DNA of 64,000 bases from assembly GCA_964390805.1 (NCBI GenBank), contig CAYMKL010000001.1:1-64000 (forward strand), in the 5' to 3' direction. Below are positions 58,609-64,000 of this stretch, piece by piece. Below the pieces are notes generated by a model, which made no database searches, was not told the DNA's origin, and saw only the letters and a list, made by a program, of their open reading frames with translations. This stretch comes from CAYMKL01 sp964390805. GTDB lineage: Bacteria; Chloroflexota; Anaerolineae; VGOG01. The position numbers and the translations under genes are program-made. Every line of letters starts with the position of its first letter. The first letter of the stretch is position 1.

Positions 58609-59577
58609 ATGGCGGAGCAAATGGTGACTAAGTGGGAGCATGCTATGACGTACGAAAGCGGTTATGAGATCGTAGTAGGGGTCAGACTCATTCCTATCCG
58701 GGCGCCTGCTTATGCTGGCGGCAGTAAGAAGCTTCCGTGGAGCGAGGTGCCGGGGAAGAAAGACAAAGGATATCCCAGCATCTTCGTGACTGAATCTCGT
58801 GGAATACCCTCTCAGAGGCAAGCATTTCCAGAGTTACTCCAAGTGGTTCAGCCTCTGAAGCCCTTCGAGCCGGAGATGGTCCTCATCCCTGCCGGTGAGT
58901 TCACCATGATCAGTGATCCCAGCTTGGATCAAGATGCGGTTGATGATGAGCAGCCCCAACATAGACTGTACCTGCCCGACTACTACCTGGCCAAGACGCC
59001 GGTGACCAACGCCCAGTACGCGGCCTTTGTGCAGGCCACCGGCCGCCACCTGCCGGAGCGTTGGATAGGCGAGCAGCCACCGACAGGCAAAGAGCATTAT
59101 CCTGCGGTGTACGTCTCCTGGCATGACGCTACGGCCTACTGCAATTGGCTGACCGAGGAAACCGGCAAGCCCTACCGCCTACCCAACGAGGCCGAATGGG
59201 AGAAGGGCGCATGGGGCAGCAATGGGCGCATCTACCCTTGGGGCAGCCAGGGGGACGAGAAGAGGTATGGCACCATAGGCAGCATACGCGGCGACACACC
59301 AATGAGGGCCTACGCCCAAGGAGCCAGCCCTTACGATTTGCCAGACATGGCGGGCAACGTGTGGGAGTGGACACGGAGCGCCTGCGAGGTCTACCCCCGC
59401 GATCCAGAGAGTGGCCGGGAAGGTATCAAGAGTGGCGTAGGCCGGGTGTTGCGGGGCGGCTCGTGGTACCGCAATCAGTGGTACGCCCGCTGCACGCTTC
59501 GCTACGGGGTCTACCCCGATGCCCGCTACCACTACATTGGGTTTCGGGTGGCGGCTTCCCCCTCGAATCCGCATTGA
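58609..59577 (+). CDS. Formylglycine-enzyme-like (SUMF1/C-type-lectin fold) protein with DGR-type variable C-terminus
   Basis: A 322-residue protein from ATG 58609 (GTG 58603 is an alternative). Residues 1-85 are not recognisable. The FGE-like domain follows: MVLIPAGEFTMISD, AKTPVTNAQYAAFVQATGR, YRLPNEAEWEKGAWG, DMAGNVWEWTRSAC and GGSW...GFRVAASP. The active-site Cys pair of formylglycine-generating enzymes is absent. Unlike the LysM protein at 49301 it has no signal peptide, so it appears cytoplasmic. Its last codons differ from that gene chiefly at codon positions 1 and 2, the mark of diversified binding proteins. It has its own promoter and ends at the hairpin beginning at 59610. Confidence 0.83.
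   Translation: MAEQMVTKWEHAMTYESGYEIVVGVRLIPIRAPAYAGGSKKLPWSEVPGKKDKGYPSIFVTESRGIPSQRQAFPELLQVVQPLKPFEPEMVLIPAGEFTMISDPSLDQDAVDDEQPQHRLYLPDYYLAKTPVTNAQYAAFVQATGRHLPERWIGEQPPTGKEHYPAVYVSWHDATAYCNWLTEETGKPYRLPNEAEWEKGAWGSNGRIYPWGSQGDEKRYGTIGSIRGDTPMRAYAQGASPYDLPDMAGNVWEWTRSACEVYPRDPESGREGIKSGVGRVLRGGSWYRNQWYARCTLRYGVYPDARYHYIGFRVAASPSNPH
59449..59562 (+). other. Candidate DGR variable region 2
   Basis: 114 nt aligned without gaps to 50762-50875. Variable codons here give YRNQWY, TL, VY and YHY where region 1 has SGYEGD, VD, GA and ISY; the framework GGSW / ARC / RYG / GFRVAASP and most third bases are kept. A hairpin lies 47 nt downstream, as often found behind DGR variable regions. Confidence 0.65.
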
Positions 59578-59609
59578 GCCACCTTTTCAAGCAGCATAGG
59601 GAAATGACA

Positions 59610-59678
59610 AAAGCCACCTGCGTCAACCGTACGGGTGGCTTTGTTGGTGTTGCCAAACAAGCGGGAATCTGATATACT
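59610..59678 (+). promoter_or_regulatory. Hairpin plus sigma-70 promoter cassette, copy 2
   Basis: AAAGCCACC...GGTGGCTTT (59610-59642) forms a terminator-like hairpin ending in TTTGTTGGTGTT, followed by TTGCCA (59650-59655), a 17-nt spacer and TATACT (59673-59678). It closes the variable-lectin gene and would start transcription of the carboxypeptidase gene. It is a diverged copy of 49064-49130. Confidence 0.75.
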
Positions 59679-59884
59679 ATGCCCAACACACTCCCCCTGA
59701 TCTGACCGCCCGTGAGGGTGATGACCTCTTCAATCTGGTCAACAGCCTGCCGGAGTTTGAGAAACCGGCGACCGGCCCTTATGACCTCTTAATCTACTAC
59801 TGGCGTGGGGTGCATGATTTTCTCTACTTCACTTCGTGCGGCCAGACCATCATCAGCTCAGGCTGGTGGTACACAGGTGATTGA
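59675..59884 (+). pseudogene. Open coding-like fragment coupled to the carboxypeptidase gene
   Basis: A frame without a start codon reads LTAREGDDLFNLVNSLPEFE, then PYDLLIYYWRGVHDFLYFTS and SGWWYTGD, ending with TGA directly before the next ATG (TGAATG). Composition is protein-like. It begins at the promoter -10 box of the repeated cassette, as if the cassette had replaced the 5' part of a gene. It could still be translated from a non-standard start; I cannot name the product. Confidence 0.4.
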
Positions 59885-62398
59885 ATGAAAAAATGGTTGA
59901 CCACAATAGCAAGCCTCGTCATGATCATCGCCCTGCTATCGGGCACCTTCGCCCTGGCTAATGACGGCCCAGATGGAAAAACGGACGATGGCCCGGGCGA
60001 CGGTCCCACAGACGACACGCTGATCGTTCGAGTGTACTACCCCAATCTCGACATCGGCAACAGAGTGCTCATCTCGTTCGAGCCCTGGATATTCGAGACC
60101 GATTACGAGGAAGGCTATCACCTCATGAAAGTGACCCAAAGGGAGATATATCTCCTCACCGATGCCGGCCTTCAAGTTGTAGTTGCCGACCGGCAACAGC
60201 TTCCGACGGTGCAATCCATTCCTAGCTATCCCTGCTACCAGACCGTGGAAGAAACCTTTGCCTTTGCGGAAGCGCTGGCTACTACCTATCCCGATCTCGC
60301 CACCTGGACCGACGTCGGCAACTCCTGGGAGAAGTCAGCCGGCCTGGGGGGCTACGACGTGATGGTCTTGCGCTTGACCAACTCGGCCATCCTCGGCCCC
60401 AAACCCAAGCTGTTCGCCACCAGCGCTATCCACGCCCGCGAATACGCCACCGCCCCTCTGCTAGTTCGTTTCGCCGAATACCTGATGGACAACTATGGCA
60501 CCGACGCTGACGCCACCTGGATTCTGGATCACCACGAAGTCCACCTGATGCTCCACACCAATCCCGACGGCCGCAAGATGGCCGAGGGCGGGGCTTGGTG
60601 GCGCAAGAACACCAACCAGAATTACTGCAGCCCCACCAGCAGCGATCGAGGCGCTGATCTCAACCGAAACTTCAGTTATCAATGGGGCTGCTGCAGCGGG
60701 TCTAGCGGCAGCCAATGCAGTGAGACCTATCGAGGCCCCAGCCCCGCCTCTGAGCCGGAAACCCAGGCCGTCCGTGACTACATGCGTACCCAGTTCCCCG
60801 ACCAGCGCGGCCCTAACCTCAACGACCGCGCCCCCGATGACGCCACTGGCATCTACCTCGACATCCACAGCTATGGCGAGCTCGTCCTCTGGCCGTGGGG
60901 TTTCACGAGCAGCACAGCGCCCAACGGGACCCAGCTTCAGACATTGGGGCGCAAGTTCGCCTACTGGAACCAGTACGAGCCTCAACAAGCGATCGGGCTG
61001 TACCCTACCGACGGTACCACCGACGACTTTGGCTACGGCGACCTGGGAGTGGCATCCTATACCTTTGAGCTCGGCACGACGTTCTTCCAGTCCTGCAGCT
61101 ACTTCGAGAACACCATCGTACCCGACAACATGCCGGCGTTGATCTATGCCGCCAAGGTCGCGCGCACACCCTACATGACGCCCGCCGGACCCGACGCCTA
61201 CGCCCTCTCCCTCAGCGGCGATCCGGTTCCCGCCGGCACGCTCGTCACCCTGAGCGGCACCATCAACGATACCCGTTACAACAACAGCCACGGCGACGAG
61301 CCGACGCAAGACATTGCCACGGCTGAATATTACGTGGACACACCGCCGTGGGTCAGCGGCTCCACAGCCATCGCCATGTCCGCATCCGACGGCAGTTTCG
61401 ACTCAAAGACCGAGAACATTGAAGCAACGATAGAAACCACCGGCTTGAGCAATGGAAAGCACATCATCTTTGTGCGCGGACAGGATGTGAACGGCAATTG
61501 GGGCGCTTTCAGCGCGATCTTTCTCAACGTCACCGAAGGTACGCCCCCACCGCCCATCCTACTGGTGGATGACGATAATGGCTCATCTTATGAGAGCTAC
61601 TTCACGGCAGCGCTCGACACTCTGGCCAACGACTACGACACCTGGAACGTCGAGAGCCAGGGCTCGCCTCCGGCGTCTGTCTTGCAGCAGTACGACGTCG
61701 TCTTATGGTTCACCGGCGACGACTATGCCACCACGCTGACCAGCACCGACCAGTCCAACCTGGCAACCTACCTGGATGGCGGTGGCTGTCTCTTCGTCAC
61801 TGGCCAGGACATCGGGCGCTCCGTTGGGGAATCGCCCTTCTACAGCGATTATGTGCATGCCACCTACGTGCAGGACGACATTGATTTATCCGGCCTGAAC
61901 GGGGTCTCTGGCGACTCGATATCCGATGGGTTCAATATAGCTATCTCCGGCGGCGATGGAGCCAATAACCAAGGCCAGCCGAGCGAGATAGATCCCATTG
62001 ACCCAGCGGTCAGCGTCTTCACATACGATATTAGCGCCACTGTGGCTTCGAGGGAGAGTGCTGAGCTCCGGGACATGGCATCCTCTGGCGCCGGAGCGAT
62101 AAGGGTGGACGGAGGGACATACAAGGTAGTCTACTTCGCTTTCGGCTTCGAGGCCATCAACTCGGCTGCTGATCGTCAGTTAGTCATGGAGAGGGTGCTT
62201 GATTGGACATGGTCACTTTTCGGTGACTTTGATTTCAATTGTGTTGTGAACGTGGCGGACATCCAAGGGGTGGCCACTCGCTGGCGTATGACAGACACGG
62301 ATCCTGACTGGAACCCACGCTACGATCTCGATAACGATGGGAACATTGACATCGTGGACATCATGCTGGTGGTGGTTCACTGGGAGGAGACTTGCTAA
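59885..62398 (+). CDS. Secreted M14 zinc carboxypeptidase with C-terminal dockerin-like domain
   Basis: An 837-residue exported peptidase. Signal peptide 1-25. The M14 domain (about 115-425) has the zinc ligands H183-x2-E186 (AIHAREYAT) and H328 (DIHSYGELVLWPWG), substrate-binding N260-R261 (GADLNRNF) and catalytic E395 (SYTFELGTTF). An interdomain region follows, then a beta-rich domain beginning PPPILLVDDDNGSSYESYF, and a C-terminal pair of EF-hand-like dockerin repeats (FNCVVNVADIQGVATRW, LDNDGNIDIVDIMLVVVHW). ATG 59885 follows AGGTGA. It removes C-terminal residues from extracellular peptides; the dockerin-like end may tether it to a cohesin-type partner. Confidence 0.93.
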   Translation: MKKWLTTIASLVMIIALLSGTFALANDGPDGKTDDGPGDGPTDDTLIVRVYYPNLDIGNRVLISFEPWIFETDYEEGYHLMKVTQREIYLLTDAGLQVVVADRQQLPTVQSIPSYPCYQTVEETFAFAEALATTYPDLATWTDVGNSWEKSAGLGGYDVMVLRLTNSAILGPKPKLFATSAIHAREYATAPLLVRFAEYLMDNYGTDADATWILDHHEVHLMLHTNPDGRKMAEGGAWWRKNTNQNYCSPTSSDRGADLNRNFSYQWGCCSGSSGSQCSETYRGPSPASEPETQAVRDYMRTQFPDQRGPNLNDRAPDDATGIYLDIHSYGELVLWPWGFTSSTAPNGTQLQTLGRKFAYWNQYEPQQAIGLYPTDGTTDDFGYGDLGVASYTFELGTTFFQSCSYFENTIVPDNMPALIYAAKVARTPYMTPAGPDAYALSLSGDPVPAGTLVTLSGTINDTRYNNSHGDEPTQDIATAEYYVDTPPWVSGSTAIAMSASDGSFDSKTENIEATIETTGLSNGKHIIFVRGQDVNGNWGAFSAIFLNVTEGTPPPPILLVDDDNGSSYESYFTAALDTLANDYDTWNVESQGSPPASVLQQYDVVLWFTGDDYATTLTSTDQSNLATYLDGGGCLFVTGQDIGRSVGESPFYSDYVHATYVQDDIDLSGLNGVSGDSISDGFNIAISGGDGANNQGQPSEIDPIDPAVSVFTYDISATVASRESAELRDMASSGAGAIRVDGGTYKVVYFAFGFEAINSAADRQLVMERVLDWTWSLFGDFDFNCVVNVADIQGVATRWRMTDTDPDWNPRYDLDNDGNIDIVDIMLVVVHWEETC

Positions 62399-62400
62399 TA

Positions 62401-64000
62401 ATGGAATTTCACATTTCCCGCCAGGCGCGGGATCGCTATCAGTTTGACGAGGCGCTGTTCTCTCTCAGCGGGAACGTCATCCTGGCCGATTTTCACGCCG
62501 CGCGGGTGCTGGCGCAACAAATGAACGACAAGCGCGATCTGGTCCGCTTCCCGGAACAGGCGGTTAAAGCTGGCCACATCAATGCCATGGGGCTGATTGA
62601 CGAGGTTTTGCACTCCGTCGTCGGCCTGTATCGCGAGCAGAAGAATCAACAGGCCATGGAACAAGCCCTGGACTGGGTGGTGGAAAAACTGGGCCAGGCA
62701 GCGGTGGACAAAGCTCTGCGCCGATTCGTGGACGAATTTCCCCCACTGGATGTTTATCGGCGAGAGATTGATCCCCAGACCTATCTGGAAGGAGAGACTG
62801 CCGGCGTACCCCATCGCCAGATGGTGCTAGAAGAGCTGTTGATGCTCTGGCTGGCCAACGTGAATGCGGCCTTTTCCCCCCTTATGGAATTATTCGACGA
62901 CGCGGCGCTGGAAAAGGAAACAGCCTACCGGCAAGTCATCGCCGGTCTAGGCGAATTCCTTGCCACCCAACCCACCTTTGGCCCCGACGACCAATATCTG
63001 GTGGATATGCTGCGCGATCCTGCCATCGCGGTGCCTCATTCCCTTTCAGGACAGTTGGAATACATCCGCGAAAGGTGGGGGGCATTGCTGGGCCGATACC
63101 TCTATCGCCTGCTCAGCGGGCTGGATTTGATCCGGGAAGAGGAAAAGATGCGCTTTCTGGGTGCCGGCCCCGCCCGGCCGTACGAGTTTGCCGGGCTGGA
63201 GGCGGAAGCCGAGCGCTATAGCCTCGATCGTGACTGGATGCCCCGCGTGGTGCTGATGGCTAAAAGCACCTATGTATGGCTGGATCAACTCTCCAGGAAA
63301 TACGGGCGACCCATCACCCGCCTGGATCAGGTGCCCGACGAGGAGTTGGACACTCTGGCCCGCTGGGGATTCTCCGGCCTGTGGCTGATCGGCCTGTGGG
63401 AGCGCAGCCAGGCCTCCCAGCGCATCAAGCAACTGTGCGGCAATCCCGAGGCGGTGGCCTCAGCTTACTCGTTATTCGACTATCAGATCGCCGCCGATCT
63501 GGGCGGCGAAGCGGCCTTTCAGAGCTTGACGGAGCGGGCCTGGCAACGGGGTGTTCGCATTTCCGGCGACATGGTGCCCAACCACGTGGGCATTGACGGC
63601 AAATGGGTCATTGAGCACCCGGACTGGTTCGTGTCGCTGGACTACAGTCCCTTTCCCTCGTACACCTTCAACGGACCAGACCTCTCCTGGGACGAGCGGG
63701 TAGGCATTTTCGTAGAGGATCACTACTACACCCGCACCGACGCAGCGGTGGTCTTTAAGCGGCTGGACCGCTGGACCGGGAGCGAGAAGTATGTCTACCA
63801 TGGGAATGACGGCACCAGCATGCCCTGGAACGACACGGCCCAGTTGAACTATCTGAACCCCGAGGTGCGTGAGGCCGTGATCCAGACCATCCTGCACGTG
63901 GCGCGGATATTCCCCATCATTCGCTTTGACGCCGCCATGACCTTGACCAAAAGGCATTACCAGCGTTTGTGGTTCCCGGAGCCCGGCACCGGCGGCGACA
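62401..64000 (+). CDS. GH13 alpha-amylase-family enzyme, 3' end beyond the window
   Basis: An open frame of 533 codons running off the right edge, starting at ATG 62401, 2 nt past the carboxypeptidase stop, with GGAGGAGA 10 nt upstream. A unique N-terminal helical region of about 280 residues precedes a GH13 barrel: GFSGLWLIGLWERS, conserved region I DMVPNHVGID, and region II in PIIRFDAAMTLTKRH, whose Asp is the nucleophile. No signal peptide. It probably acts on alpha-glucans or related sugars inside the cell. The catalytic acid Glu and region IV lie beyond the window. Confidence 0.88.
   Translation, partial: MEFHISRQARDRYQFDEALFSLSGNVILADFHAARVLAQQMNDKRDLVRFPEQAVKAGHINAMGLIDEVLHSVVGLYREQKNQQAMEQALDWVVEKLGQAAVDKALRRFVDEFPPLDVYRREIDPQTYLEGETAGVPHRQMVLEELLMLWLANVNAAFSPLMELFDDAALEKETAYRQVIAGLGEFLATQPTFGPDDQYLVDMLRDPAIAVPHSLSGQLEYIRERWGALLGRYLYRLLSGLDLIREEEKMRFLGAGPARPYEFAGLEAEAERYSLDRDWMPRVVLMAKSTYVWLDQLSRKYGRPITRLDQVPDEELDTLARWGFSGLWLIGLWERSQASQRIKQLCGNPEAVASAYSLFDYQIAADLGGEAAFQSLTERAWQRGVRISGDMVPNHVGIDGKWVIEHPDWFVSLDYSPFPSYTFNGPDLSWDERVGIFVEDHYYTRTDAAVVFKRLDRWTGSEKYVYHGNDGTSMPWNDTAQLNYLNPEVREAVIQTILHVARIFPIIRFDAAMTLTKRHYQRLWFPEPGTGGD

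Noticed and set aside
49301..59577. Active formylglycine-generating enzymes (sulfatase maturases)
   Set aside because: The paired catalytic cysteines near the C-terminus are absent in both, no sulfatase gene is nearby, and the C-termini look diversified.
59145..59672. Plus-strand frame of 175 codons within the second lectin gene
   Set aside because: It is an out-of-frame shadow of the FGE-like gene running into the hairpin-promoter cassette.

Overview
The window is a high-GC bacterial chromosome segment. Its gene content (a large set of non-pyrrolysine MttB-family methyltransferases, LysM/formylglycine-enzyme-like surface proteins, Pro/Thr-rich lipoprotein linkers, many intergenic palindromes) suggests a member of the Chloroflexota (Anaerolineae-like). 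That placement is inference from style and gene content; no rRNA or marker gene is present. I found no tRNA, rRNA, CRISPR array or reverse transcriptase.

Bases 121-48890 are almost entirely minus-strand genes. They form an amine and amino-acid catabolism region headed by an Lrp/AsnC regulator with a near-consensus promoter (48936-48964). Reading downstream from the regulator: two mttB genes, a MtbC/MttC-type corrinoid protein, a LysM-tagged oligopeptide-type binding protein with two ABC permeases, two more mttB genes, an indolepyruvate:ferredoxin oxidoreductase pair with a GltD-like flavoprotein, an aldehyde dehydrogenase, a polysaccharide deacetylase and another mttB. After an AT-rich island (23.0-28.6 kb) come an MBL hydrolase, two agmatine deiminases, an N-carbamoylputrescine amidase, a CocE-type hydrolase, two further mttB genes with FixC/FixX electron-transfer partners, a C45-type peptidase, a YtcJ-type amidohydrolase, an MFS transporter, a saccharopine-dehydrogenase-like protein, an agmatinase-like ureohydrolase, two class III aminotransferases, an ornithine-cyclodeaminase-like protein and an aldehyde:ferredoxin oxidoreductase. 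A likely overall theme is uptake of methylated or guanidino amines, removal of methyl groups to corrinoid or of nitrogen by hydrolysis, and oxidation of the resulting amines, aldehydes and 2-oxo acids with ferredoxin-linked enzymes. There are seven intact mttB-like genes plus one 3'-end remnant, but only one corrinoid protein.

The AT-rich island holds three tightly coupled genes: a small protein with a Ser-rich N-terminal motif, a radical SAM protein with a SPASM-like Cys-rich C-terminus, and a 1345-residue STAND NTPase with an N-terminal PD-(D/E)xK-like nuclease domain. It looks like a defence module related to Avs/NACHT systems, with an unusual radical SAM and candidate-substrate pair. It is bounded on one side by an intact mttB and on the other by a diverged copy of an mttB 3' end.

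From 49 kb the genes are on the plus strand and form an accessory region. Two formylglycine-enzyme-like proteins end in 114-nt segments that differ almost only at codon positions 1 and 2 within an otherwise identical framework, the signature of diversity-generating retroelement (DGR) variable regions; no template or reverse transcriptase is in the window. The same region carries a nitrilase, a pRiA4b-ORF3-like protein with zinc fingers, a SanA/YdcF-like protein, an MBL hydrolase, a B12-binding-type radical SAM protein, a DUF3800 protein, a frameshifted and truncated periplasmic sensor, a dockerin-bearing M14 carboxypeptidase and, running off the right end, a GH13 alpha-amylase-family enzyme. 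Several gene fragments and MITE-like inverted repeats show that this part is being rearranged.
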